A stretch of DNA of 64,000 nucleotides from CAYXAA01 sp964462985 (GTDB lineage Bacteria; Pseudomonadota; Alphaproteobacteria; Rhizobiales; Stappiaceae), in NCBI GenBank assembly GCA_964462985.1, contig CAYXAA010000008.1, positions 62,001 through 126,000 on the forward strand, read 5' to 3'. A program made the translations under genes and the position numbers. How positions within the stretch are numbered: the stretch's first letter is position 1; each line of letters opens with the position of its first letter. A model generated the notes under the pieces. That model was not told the DNA's origin. It searched no databases and saw only the letters and a program-made list of their open reading frames with translations. This document shows, piece after piece, positions 52,323 to 60,446 of this stretch.

Positions 52323-53428
52323 TCCGCTGCCTCCTTCCGGACTTCTGCCTCCCGGCGCGCGTCAAACTCGGCGCGCAGCTTGCGCACCAGACCAAGCTCG
52401 GCCTGGAAGTCGACGTAGTGCGGCAGCTTCAGATGCTCGACGAAGCCGGTGGCCTGGACATTGTCGGAGTGCGACAGCACGAACTCCTCGTCCTGGGCCG
52501 GCGCGGTGCGCTCCTCGCCGAATTCGTCGGCACGCAGGGCGCGATCGACCAGGGCCATCGACATCGCCTTGCGCTCGCTCTGACCGAACACCAGCCCGTA
52601 GCCACGGGTGAACTGCGGCGGTGCCTTGGCCGATCCCTTGAACTGATTGATCATCTGGCATTCGGTGACGGTGAGCCGCCCGAGCGTCAGGGTCATGCCA
52701 AGCTCCTCGGCGTAGAACTCGACGGCGACCTCACCGATGCGAATCTCGCCGGCGAAGGGGTGGGTGCGACCGTAGCCGCGCTGGGTCGAATAACCGAGTG
52801 CCAGCAGGAAGCCCTCGTCGCCACGCGCCAAGTTCTGCAGCCGGAGATCGCGGTCAGCGGGAAAGTCGAGCGGTTCGCGCGTCAGGTCACCGATTGTCCC
52901 GCCGAAGTCGGCCGCCGTTTCGGACTCGATCAGGTCGTCACCGGCAAGCAAATCGGTTACGCGTGGCATCTGTGCGTCACCGCCCGTGCCGAGTGCAGGG
53001 CCATCGACTTCGGCGTCGCCTTCGGCGGCGAGCGCAAAATCAAGGAGCCGGTGGGTGTAGTCGAATGTCGGTCCGAGCAACTGTCCGCCGGGCAGATCCT
53101 TGAAGACCGCGGAGATCCGGCGGCGGACCTCCATCGCCGCGGTATCGATCGGCGCCGAATAGCCGAAGCGCGGCAGCGTCGTGCGGTAGGCCCTCAGCAG
53201 GAAAATCGCCTCGATGAGATCGCCGCGGGCCTGCTTGATGGCCAGTGCTGCAAGCTCGGTGTCGTAGAGCGAACCCTCGGCCATGACGCGGGCGACGGCG
53301 AGCGAGAGCTGTTCGGCGATCTGGGCGAGTGTCAGGCCGGGAACGGAACGGTCGCCGCGGCGATCGCGGGCGAGCAGCCGGTGGGCATTGCGGATGGCCT
53401 TTTCACCGCCCTTGACGGCAACATACAT
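52319..53428 (-). CDS. phnI: C-P lyase core subunit PhnI
   Basis: The start at 53428 gives 369 residues beginning MYVAVKGGEKAIRNAHRLLA, the standard PhnI N-terminus. Other blocks are ELAALAIKQARGDLIEAIFLLRAYR and GYSTQRGYGRTHPFAGEIRIGEV. PhnI, with PhnG, H and L, links the phosphonate to ribose from ATP by displacing adenine. The gene is 4 bases downstream of phnH. Confidence 0.96.
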   Translation of the reverse strand: MYVAVKGGEKAIRNAHRLLARDRRGDRSVPGLTLAQIAEQLSLAVARVMAEGSLYDTELAALAIKQARGDLIEAIFLLRAYRTTLPRFGYSAPIDTAAMEVRRRISAVFKDLPGGQLLGPTFDYTHRLLDFALAAEGDAEVDGPALGTGGDAQMPRVTDLLAGDDLIESETAADFGGTIGDLTREPLDFPADRDLRLQNLARGDEGFLLALGYSTQRGYGRTHPFAGEIRIGEVAVEFYAEELGMTLTLGRLTVTECQMINQFKGSAKAPPQFTRGYGLVFGQSERKAMSMALVDRALRADEFGEERTAPAQDEEFVLSHSDNVQATGFVEHLKLPHYVDFQAELGLVRKLRAEFDARREAEVRKEAAE

Positions 53429-53432
53429 GGGC

Positions 53433-54065
53433 TCACGCCTCCCTGACGGCGATGCGGGTGGAGCGGGGCAAGGCGGCGACTGCCGACGGCGCCACAAACA
53501 GACAATCGACGCCGCAGGGGAAGCGGGCATTGTTCTCGATCGCCTCCTGCCAGAACTGCGGCGGCAGCGGCCTGACGGAGAAGGTCCGTTCTCCTGGAAT
53601 GCCGGGACCCGATAGGCGGACGTCCGCTCGCTCGCCTAGCGCCTCGACCATGAGAATGAGTGTTGCCGACCGGTCGGGATACTCCGCGGTCCCGGGTGAG
53701 AAATGGCCGAAAGTCGGCAGATGGAGCGGGTCGGCGACAAGAGCGAAGGCGGCTTCGAGTGCATCGGCGACGATCGGCGCGCCGGTGTGGAACCGGAGGA
53801 AGGCCGCGACAGCGGCGGAGCGGGCAAGGGACGGGTCGAGCCAGATCGGGGTGTCATAGTCGAAGAGGGTGAGCGCAACCGCAGCAGCGGTCGGCGTCAG
53901 CGGTGCCGGCGGCTCAAGAGCGCCCGGATCGATGCGCTGCAGGGTGCCGGGCCGGGCCAGCGCGTTCATGATAGCGCGGAAGCAGCCTTGGGCATCGCGG
54001 ACAGGATCGGCGAAGCCGGCGGACGGCGCTTTCGTCGGGTTTTGCACTCCGGTGGCAAACGACAT
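53433..54065 (-). CDS. phnH: C-P lyase core subunit PhnH
   Basis: The start at 54065 gives 210 residues with the PhnH features FRAIMNALARPGTLQRI and LFDYDTPIWLD. PhnH is a core subunit of the PhnGHIJ complex. Its ATG overlaps the phnG stop (TAATG), so the two are coupled. Length fits the family. Confidence 0.94.
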   Translation of the reverse strand: MSFATGVQNPTKAPSAGFADPVRDAQGCFRAIMNALARPGTLQRIDPGALEPPAPLTPTAAAVALTLFDYDTPIWLDPSLARSAAVAAFLRFHTGAPIVADALEAAFALVADPLHLPTFGHFSPGTAEYPDRSATLILMVEALGERADVRLSGPGIPGERTFSVRPLPPQFWQEAIENNARFPCGVDCLFVAPSAVAALPRSTRIAVREA

Positions 54066-54541
54066 TAGTCCTCTCCCCGGACCATGGTGAAGAAATCGAC
54101 CTTCGTCGCGGCGGTCTCGGCGCGGCGGACGGTTCGGCGCTGGGCGTCTGCCTGGCGCAAGGGGGCGATCACCGTTCCCTCGATGGCGTGTCGGGTATCC
54201 TCGCGCTGCCACATCGCGTCGAACAGCGCGGCAAACAGCGCCCGCGTCTTGTCGCGGCCAAGACAGTAGGAGTAGCCGGCTTCGCCCGTTGACAGCGCCA
54301 CGACGCAGCGCGTTACCGTGGTCTCACCAAGGTTGAACGGCTGGCCCGAGCCCCCGATGCGGCCGCGGACCATGACCAGGCCGGTTTCGGGCGCGCGCAC
54401 GACAGAATAGGCGGGCCGCGCCGCGAGAGCATTCCAGCCATTGGCCAGGGTTTCTGGGTCGGCTTCGGCGAGGAGGGCCATCACCTCCCGTCGCTCGGCG
54501 TTTGTCGTCGATGCGAACTCGGATGGGGCGGACTCGGACAT
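54065..54541 (-). CDS. phnG: C-P lyase core subunit PhnG
   Basis: The 158-residue protein matches PhnG with NAERREVMALLAEADPETL, GRIGGSGQPFNLGETTVTRC and YSYCLGRDKTRALFAALFDA. It is the first gene of the phn operon and diverges from phnF with 118 bases between. An AGGTCTC purine run precedes the ATG. Confidence 0.94.
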   Translation of the reverse strand: MSESAPSEFASTTNAERREVMALLAEADPETLANGWNALAARPAYSVVRAPETGLVMVRGRIGGSGQPFNLGETTVTRCVVALSTGEAGYSYCLGRDKTRALFAALFDAMWQREDTRHAIEGTVIAPLRQADAQRRTVRRAETAATKVDFFTMVRGED

Positions 54542-54604
54542 GGAGACCTCTTGGGACCGGGGGCGGCCTAGCGATGCAAGGATTCATCTGCAGGCGGACA
54601 CATT

Positions 54605-54620
54605 GTCTAGTTGTATAGAC
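54605..54620. promoter_or_regulatory. Candidate PhnF operator
   Basis: GTCTAGTTGTATAGAC contains inverted GTCTA/TAGAC arms (54605-54609 and 54616-54620). GntR/HutC-type regulators bind GT...AC dyads of this kind. It lies between phnG and phnF, where autoregulation and operon repression are expected. Confidence 0.6.
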
Positions 54621-54622
54621 GA

Positions 54623-54640
54623 ATTTGAGATTTATGTACT
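54623..54640 (-). promoter_or_regulatory. Weak Pho-box candidate upstream of phnG
   Basis: On the minus strand AGTACATAAATCTCAAAT keeps the central CATAAATCT of the PhoB consensus but only 11 of 18 positions overall. Phosphonate operons are usually in the Pho regulon, which makes the site plausible by position. Confidence 0.3.
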
Positions 54641-54659
54641 CCCTGTTTATGACGTTGCC

Positions 54660-55403
54660 ATGACCACTTCCCTTCCTTCTCGGCCGATCGAACGTGGAGT
54701 CGGCGTCGCGCTGTGGAGACAGATTGCGGAAAGTCTGCGCGCCGATGTGCTCGCCGGCCGTTTCGCAGAGGCTGCCCGGCTGCCGCCGGAGACTGACTTG
54801 GCGCAGCGCTTCGGCGTCAACCGCCACACAGTACGGCGCGCGATTGCGGCGCTTACGGCCGAGGGCCTGCTACGGGCCGACCAGGGCCGAGGCACCTTTG
54901 TCGCCGGCGGGCAAATCTCCTATCCGATCGGGCCGCGGACGCGGTTCTCGGAAATCATCGCCAGCCAGGCGCGCGAGCCGTCGGGGCGGTTGATCGGCTC
55001 GGAGGTCGAGGAAGCGGACGCGCTGATTGCCGGCTGGCTCGCCCTCGCCGTCGGCACGCCCCTGATCCGGCTGGAAACGGTTAGAGTCGTCGACGCGGTT
55101 CCGGTGGTGGTCGGCACATCCTGGTTCGAACGGGACCGGTTCCCGGGCCTTGTCGGAGACTTCCAGGAGACAGGATCGCTGACCGAGGCGTTTCGACGCG
55201 CCGGAATTGCCGACTATCGTCGGCGTGAAACGCGGATTACGGCCGAACTGGTTGGGACGGAGGACGGCGCGGTTTTGGAGTTGGCGGCAGGGTTACCCGT
55301 GCTGGTCGTTGAGAGCGTCAATGTCGACACGCACGAACGGCCGTTCCAATACACTCGAGCCCGGGTTGCCGCCGACAAGGTACAGTTCGTGGTCAACAGC
55401 TGA
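54660..55403 (+). CDS. phnF: GntR-family (HutC subfamily) phosphonate regulator PhnF
   Basis: The start at 54660 gives 247 residues: an N-terminal winged helix (PPETDLAQRFGVNRHTVRRAIAALTAEGLLRADQGRGTFV) and a C-terminal UTRA ligand domain (ARVAADKVQFVV at the end). PhnF diverges from phnG and is expected to repress the cluster. The frame is open further upstream but begins inside phnG. The ligand is unknown. Confidence 0.92.
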   Translation: MTTSLPSRPIERGVGVALWRQIAESLRADVLAGRFAEAARLPPETDLAQRFGVNRHTVRRAIAALTAEGLLRADQGRGTFVAGGQISYPIGPRTRFSEIIASQAREPSGRLIGSEVEEADALIAGWLALAVGTPLIRLETVRVVDAVPVVVGTSWFERDRFPGLVGDFQETGSLTEAFRRAGIADYRRRETRITAELVGTEDGAVLELAAGLPVLVVESVNVDTHERPFQYTRARVAADKVQFVVNS

Positions 55404-55545
55404 GGGAACCAGCCGTCCTGGGCGGTGCTCGAGCGGTGAACGCTGCTTTCACCGCTTGCCGGTCTCGGCGGACCGCCAATCGGGCCATACATTAAGTCGA
55501 GCCGCTGTTGCGCGGCCGCATTGAGCCCAAATAGGAGCAGCAGAC

Positions 55546-56160
55546 ATGACCCGCGTTCTCGTCCTCTACTATTCGTCCTATGGCCATATCGAGCAGATGG
55601 CCCGGGCCATTGCCGAAGGTGCGGCCTCCGTCGACGGCACGGAGGTGACTGTCAAGCGCGTGCCAGAACTCATGCCGAAGGACGTGGCCGAGAAAGCCGG
55701 TGTCAAGCTGGACCAGGAGGCACCGATCGCAACGCCGGAGGAACTCGCGGACTATGACGCGATCATCTTCGGCACACCGACCCGCTTCGGCAACATGGCG
55801 GGGCAGATGCGCAACTTTCTCGACCAGACGGGCGGATTGTGGGCGCAAGGCAAGCTGATCGGCAAGGTCGGCTCTGTGTTTGCCTCCACGGCGACCCAGC
55901 ACGGCGGCCAGGAGAGCACGATCCTGTCATTCCACACCACACTCCTGCACCAGGGCATGATCATCGTGGGCCTGCCGTATTCGGCTGCAGATCAGATGAC
56001 GCTTGATGAGATCACGGGCGGCTCGCCCTACGGCGCCACCACAATCGCGGCAGGTGACGGCTCGCGTCAACCAAGCGAGCGCGAGCTTGGCATGGCCAGG
56101 TTCCAGGGCGCGCATGTGGCAAAGATCACCGCCGCGCTGGTGCGCGGCAGCGCCGGCTGA
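55546..56160 (+). CDS. wrbA: NAD(P)H:quinone oxidoreductase WrbA
   Basis: The 204-residue flavodoxin-fold protein begins with the FMN-binding loop YYSSYGHIEQMA and has TPTRFGNMAGQMRNFLDQTGGLW and STATQHGGQEST, all typical of WrbA. It reduces quinones in two-electron steps. AGGAGC precedes the ATG. It stands between phnF and the convergent GlxA-type gene; no regulatory link is visible. Confidence 0.94.
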   Translation: MTRVLVLYYSSYGHIEQMARAIAEGAASVDGTEVTVKRVPELMPKDVAEKAGVKLDQEAPIATPEELADYDAIIFGTPTRFGNMAGQMRNFLDQTGGLWAQGKLIGKVGSVFASTATQHGGQESTILSFHTTLLHQGMIIVGLPYSAADQMTLDEITGGSPYGATTIAAGDGSRQPSERELGMARFQGAHVAKITAALVRGSAG

Positions 56161-56241
56161 AACCTGCCGCGCTCCAACATCCAGGCTTTCTGAAGGACGG
56201 CTCGCTGGTGGTCGCCCCGCCGCCGAGCCGTCATTGATTGG

Positions 56242-57270
56242 TCAGCAGGCGGCGGATTGGGTGAGGCCACGGCGCCAGCGGCTTGGCGGCACCGATTCGA
56301 GCCGACCCCAGGCTCTGCGAAACTGCCGGGCCGAGGCAAAGCCGGAGCGCTCGGCGACGGTCTCCACGTCGATACGGCCCTCCGACAGCAGCTCGCGGGC
56401 GAGCGCGATGCGAAGCCGGTTGACATACTCGGTCACGCTCATGCCGGCATGCACGGAAAACAGCCGCGACAGCGTGCGCGGGCTTGTCGCCGCCACTGCC
56501 GCCAGTTCGGCCAGCGTCCAGTCCCGCGCCGGGTCGCCGGCGACCGCGTCCTGCGCGCGGTGCAGCACCGGATGGATGTGGTTGCGGCCCTCCAGCCAGG
56601 GCGAGAGCTGTGGATCGGCGCCGCCGCGGCGAAGATAAACCACCAGATAACGTGCCGCGGCCACCGCCGCAGCCGGGCCGGCGTAATCCGCCACCAAATG
56701 CAGCATCAGATCGATACCCGCGGTGATTCCGGCGCTGCTAAGGCGTTCTCCGTCTTCGACGTAAAGGCGGTTTTCGAGTACGCGTGCCCGCGGAGCGAGG
56801 TCTCTCAGTTCGGAACAGCAGGCGTGGTGCGTGGTGCAGTCGTGGCCGTCGAGTAGGCCGGCGCGAGCGGCGAGCAGGGCACCGGAGCAGATCGTCACGA
56901 GGCGGACGCCGGGGCGGATCGCCCTGCGCAGCCAGTCAACGACCTCCGCCTCCTGCGCCTGGTCGCGTTCTTGGTCCGGCGGCTCAAACCCGAGCGGCAC
57001 GGCAGCACTGCCGGAGACGACGACGAGAGCGCCCTCGGGCACGACATCCGGCAATGGCGCGATGCCGGCGACGGCAAGCCCAATCGAACTTGCGGCTGTC
57101 GCCGCCGGGCCGACGAAATGAGGAACGAAGCGAACCAGATCCTGCTCAAGATTGGCCTTGCGCAGCACCTCGATCGGTCCCGCGACGTCGAGTAGAAGCA
57201 CCCGCGGCGGCACCACGACGAAGACGGGGATCTCGTGAATCCCCGTTCTGTCCCGCTTGGTCTGGCTCAT
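56242..57270 (-). CDS. GlxA-type transcriptional regulator (DJ-1/PfpI plus AraC domains)
   Basis: The start at 57270 gives 342 residues. The N-terminal DJ-1/PfpI-like domain (about 10-200) has VTICSGALLAARAGLLDG with the cysteine elbow. The C-terminal AraC domain has two helix-turn-helix units (WTLAELAAVAATSPRTLSRLF; VETVAERSGFASARQFRRAW). The ATG overlaps the stop of the isochorismatase gene, so the two form an operon. Relatives control quaternary amine or amino acid catabolism, but the ligand is unknown. Confidence 0.88.
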   Translation of the reverse strand: MSQTKRDRTGIHEIPVFVVVPPRVLLLDVAGPIEVLRKANLEQDLVRFVPHFVGPAATAASSIGLAVAGIAPLPDVVPEGALVVVSGSAAVPLGFEPPDQERDQAQEAEVVDWLRRAIRPGVRLVTICSGALLAARAGLLDGHDCTTHHACCSELRDLAPRARVLENRLYVEDGERLSSAGITAGIDLMLHLVADYAGPAAAVAAARYLVVYLRRGGADPQLSPWLEGRNHIHPVLHRAQDAVAGDPARDWTLAELAAVAATSPRTLSRLFSVHAGMSVTEYVNRLRIALARELLSEGRIDVETVAERSGFASARQFRRAWGRLESVPPSRWRRGLTQSAAC

Positions 57271-57833
57271 GCGGCGAGCGGCTGCACGGGTGATGCCAGC
57301 GCCTCGTCGACGGTCACGATACGGGCGAAGCGACCGGAGAGCACCAACTCGGTCCGCGCCTTGATCTCTTCGGCGCTCCAGACGCGACCGCCCGTGCCGG
57401 TCATGGCAAACGTCAACGTCGCCTCCGCAACGAAGTCGACCGCATAGCCGAGATCCGACAGGTGCCGGGTCGTCGTTTCGCAGCACTGCTCAGTGCGAAT
57501 GCCCGACACCAGGACCCGGCGGATGCCGTTCCGGGTCAGCCAGACGTCGAGGCCGCTGCCGACCAGTGCGCTGTGGCGGCGCTTTTCGAAGACGGCGGTT
57601 GGCGCAATCGAGATCGGCGAAAGCGTCGCCACGTGACCGGACGTCTTGGCGAAGGGCCCCTCGTCCTCAATGTGAAACACCTGAAGAATTGGAATGCCGG
57701 CCGCCGCGGCGCCGTCGATCAGAGCCTGCAGGCGACTGGTGAAGGCGGCAAGGTCGACCTCGCTCCAGTAGGGACGGTGGCGGAACGATTCCTGGACGTC
57801 GATGACGAGGAGCGCGGTGTCGGAAGAGGACAT
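57267..57833 (-). CDS. Isochorismatase-family cysteine hydrolase
   Basis: The 188-residue protein has the Asp of LLVIDVQESF, the lysine in VFEKRRHSALVGSGLD, and the cysteine in RTEQCCETTTRHLSDLGY, which form the catalytic triad of this family. Members hydrolyse amides (nicotinamide, N-carbamoyl compounds) or isochorismate; the substrate is unknown. It overlaps the GlxA-type regulator gene (ATGA) and lies downstream of hutU on the same strand. Confidence 0.87.
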   Translation of the reverse strand: MSSSDTALLVIDVQESFRHRPYWSEVDLAAFTSRLQALIDGAAAAGIPILQVFHIEDEGPFAKTSGHVATLSPISIAPTAVFEKRRHSALVGSGLDVWLTRNGIRRVLVSGIRTEQCCETTTRHLSDLGYAVDFVAEATLTFAMTGTGGRVWSAEEIKARTELVLSGRFARIVTVDEALASPVQPLAA

Positions 57834-57907
57834 TTCATGTCTCCGTTCGGTGAACATGACGTCCATCTTAGACAGGAGATCTTCTCGCGAAAGGCATGGC
57901 CAGGACA

Positions 57908-57930
57908 ATTGGCGGACAAAATCCGCCAAT
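57908..57930. promoter_or_regulatory. Palindrome between hutU and the isochorismatase gene
   Basis: Perfect 9-base arms ATTGGCGGA (57908-57916) and TCCGCCAAT (57922-57930) with a 5-base spacer lie 27 bases after the hutU stop and 75 bases before the isochorismatase ATG. It may be a hairpin terminator for hut or an operator for the next operon; no U-tract follows. Confidence 0.5.
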
Positions 57931-57956
57931 CCTTCCCTCGTGGCGGCGCCGTTCTG

Positions 57957-59630
57957 TCAATTGCGCCGGAGGCTCGGCAGGTCAAGACCATGTTCGGCCG
58001 CGCAGTCGATTGCGATGTCGTAGCCGGCGTCGGCGTGGCGCATGACGCCGCTCGCCGGGTCGTTCCACAGTACGCGCTCGATCCGTTTTGCGGCCGCCTC
58101 GGTGCCGTCGCAGACGATTACCATGCCGGCGTGCTGGGAGAAGCCCATGCCGACACCGCCGCCGTGGTGCAGCGAGACCCAGGTCGCGCCCGAGGCGCAG
58201 TTGAGCAGCGCATTGAGCAGCGGCCAATCAGACACGGCATCCGAACCGTCCCTCATTGCCTCGGTCTCACGGTTGGGCGAGGCGACCGAGCCGGAATCGA
58301 GATGGTCGCGGCCGATCACGATCGGCGCCTTCAACTCACCCTTTGCCACCATCTCGTTGAAGGCGAGCCCGAGTCGATGGCGGTCACCTAGCCCGACCCA
58401 GCAGATCCGCGCCGGCAGGCCCTGAAAACGGATGCGCTCGCGTGCCATGTCGAGCCAGCGGTGTAGATGCGCGTCGTTCGGCATCAGCTCCTTCACCTTC
58501 TGGTCGGTGCGGTAGATGTCCTCCGGGTCGCCCGACAGCGCCACCCAGCGGAACGGGCCGACGCCGCGACAGAACAGCGGCCGGATATACGCCGGAACGA
58601 ATCCGGGGAAGGCGAAAGCGTCCTTCACCCCCTCTTCGAAGGCTACCTGGCGAATGTTGTTGCCGTAGTCGACAGTCGGGATCCCGGCGGCGTGGAAGGC
58701 GAGCATCGCTTCGACATGCTCGGCCATGGAGCGGCGGGCGGCGGACACCACCGCGGCCGGATCGGACGTACGCTTCTCTTCCCACTCGGCGAGGCTCCAG
58801 CCCTTCGGCAGATAGCCGTTCAGCGGGTCATGCGCCGAAGTCTGGTCTGTGACGAGATCCGGCCTCACGCCGCGGCGCACGAGCTCCGGCAGGACTTCAG
58901 CGGCGTTGCCGAGCAAGCCGACGGAAAGCGGCTTCTTTTCGGCACGGGATCTTTCGACCATCGCGAGCGCCTCGTCGACGCTGTCGGCCATGGCGTCAAG
59001 ATAACCGGTGCGCAGGCGGAACTCGATCCGGCTCGGCTGGCATTCCACGGCCAGGCAGGAGGCGCCGGCCATGGTTGCCGCCAGCGGCTGGGCGCCGCCC
59101 ATGCCGCCGAGCCCGGCCGTCAGGATCCATCGCCCGGAGAGGTCGCCGCCGTAGTGCTGTCGTCCGGCTTCGACGAAGGTCTCATAGGTGCCCTGAACGA
59201 TGCCTTGCGAGCCGATGTAGATCCAGGAGCCGGCCGTCATCTGCCCGTACATCATCAGCCCCTTGCGATCGAGCTCGTTAAAATGATCCCAGGTGGCCCA
59301 GTGCGGCACGAGATTGGAGTTGGCGATCAGCACGCGCGGCGCATCGGCGTGGGTGCGGAACACGCCGACAGGCTTGCCGGATTGGACCAGCAGGGTCTGA
59401 TCGTCGTCCAGTGTCCTCAGCACTTCGACGATGCGGTCGAAATCGGCCCAGGTCCGAGCCGCCCGGCCGATGCCGCCGTAGACCACCAGTTCGTGCGGTT
59501 TTTCGGCCACATCCGGATCGAGGTTGTTCATGATCATCCTGAGCGGCGCTTCGGTCAGCCAGCTCTTGGCAGAACGTTCCGGGCCGCGCGGAGCACGGAC
59601 GGTGCGGTCATTGTAGCGGGGATCGGACAT
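57957..59630 (-). CDS. hutU: Urocanate hydratase HutU
   Basis: The 557-residue protein has the conserved urocanase features: WILTAGLGGMGGAQPLAATMAG (NAD site) and DQTSAHDPLNGYLPKGW, together with FQGLPARICWVGLGDRHRLG, whose cysteine is part of the active site. It converts urocanate to imidazolonepropionate. It follows hutG at 15 bases and ends the hutI-hutH-hutG-hutU run. Confidence 0.97.
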   Translation of the reverse strand: MSDPRYNDRTVRAPRGPERSAKSWLTEAPLRMIMNNLDPDVAEKPHELVVYGGIGRAARTWADFDRIVEVLRTLDDDQTLLVQSGKPVGVFRTHADAPRVLIANSNLVPHWATWDHFNELDRKGLMMYGQMTAGSWIYIGSQGIVQGTYETFVEAGRQHYGGDLSGRWILTAGLGGMGGAQPLAATMAGASCLAVECQPSRIEFRLRTGYLDAMADSVDEALAMVERSRAEKKPLSVGLLGNAAEVLPELVRRGVRPDLVTDQTSAHDPLNGYLPKGWSLAEWEEKRTSDPAAVVSAARRSMAEHVEAMLAFHAAGIPTVDYGNNIRQVAFEEGVKDAFAFPGFVPAYIRPLFCRGVGPFRWVALSGDPEDIYRTDQKVKELMPNDAHLHRWLDMARERIRFQGLPARICWVGLGDRHRLGLAFNEMVAKGELKAPIVIGRDHLDSGSVASPNRETEAMRDGSDAVSDWPLLNALLNCASGATWVSLHHGGGVGMGFSQHAGMVIVCDGTEAAAKRIERVLWNDPASGVMRHADAGYDIAIDCAAEHGLDLPSLRRN

Positions 59631-59645
59631 GATGGTCTCCGAAGG

Positions 59646-60446
59646 TCAGAGGCTGCCGTCGAGCACCAGGCGCTCGAGACGAGCAAGAATTGCAGCAAGA
59701 TGGGAACGCAGCCGTGCGGCCTTCACGTCGGAATAGGCAAAGGGAAGGCTCTCGTTTTCGAGATGGGTCGATTGGGCAAGCTCCATCTGGATTGCGTGGA
59801 CGCCCGCTTCCGGCCGTCCGTAGTGGCGCGTGGTCCAGCCGCCCTTGAACCGGCCGTTCAGAACGCAGCTGTACCCCTTCGCGGCACGGCAGACTTCAAC
59901 GACCGCAGCCTCGATTCCCGGCGCGCAGGTCACACCGCCATTGGTGCCAATGTTGAAGTCGGGCAGAACGCCGTCGAACAGGAAAGGAATCACCGACCGG
60001 ATCGAATGACAGTCGTAAAGGATCGCGATCCCGTGGCGGTCCTTCACCCTTTCGACCTCAGCGGCAAGGGCTTCGTGGTAGGGCGCGTGGTAGAGCACGC
60101 TGCGCTCGGTAATCTCGTCGGGACCTGGCGTTTCGCCCGGTAGCCACAGCGGCAACCCGTCGAAGTCGGTTTCCGGCACGAGGCCAGTCGTGTTCTGTCC
60201 CGGATAAAGGCTGGTGCCGCTCGGATCGCGGTTGGCGTCGATCACGTAGCGGTGGAATGTGGCCCGCACCGTCGTCGCGCCAGTCAGCAGATTGTCGTAC
60301 AGCCGCTCGACGTGCCAATCGGTGTCGCACAGAGTTTGCCCGAGCGGCGTCAGCCGGTTGAAGATCGCCGGCGGTACGAAGGTTCCGGTGTGCGGCAGGC
60401 CGAGAATGACCGGGGAGTCGCCGCGGAAGACCTCGACCGGGTTCAT
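59646..60446 (-). CDS. hutG: N-formylglutamate deformylase HutG
   Basis: The 266-residue protein carries the N-formylglutamate amidohydrolase blocks LPHTGTFVPP, DANRDPSGTSLYPGQNTTGL and ILYDCHSIRSVIPF. It releases formate and glutamate, the last step of the five-step histidine pathway, which needs HutF rather than the one-step formiminoglutamase. Its ATG overlaps the hutH stop (ATGA at 60443-60446). Confidence 0.95.
   Translation of the reverse strand: MNPVEVFRGDSPVILGLPHTGTFVPPAIFNRLTPLGQTLCDTDWHVERLYDNLLTGATTVRATFHRYVIDANRDPSGTSLYPGQNTTGLVPETDFDGLPLWLPGETPGPDEITERSVLYHAPYHEALAAEVERVKDRHGIAILYDCHSIRSVIPFLFDGVLPDFNIGTNGGVTCAPGIEAAVVEVCRAAKGYSCVLNGRFKGGWTTRHYGRPEAGVHAIQMELAQSTHLENESLPFAYSDVKAARLRSHLAAILARLERLVLDGSL

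Noticed and set aside
58467..60143. 558-codon plus-strand frame opposite hutU and hutG
   Set aside because: It is antisense to two certain hut genes.
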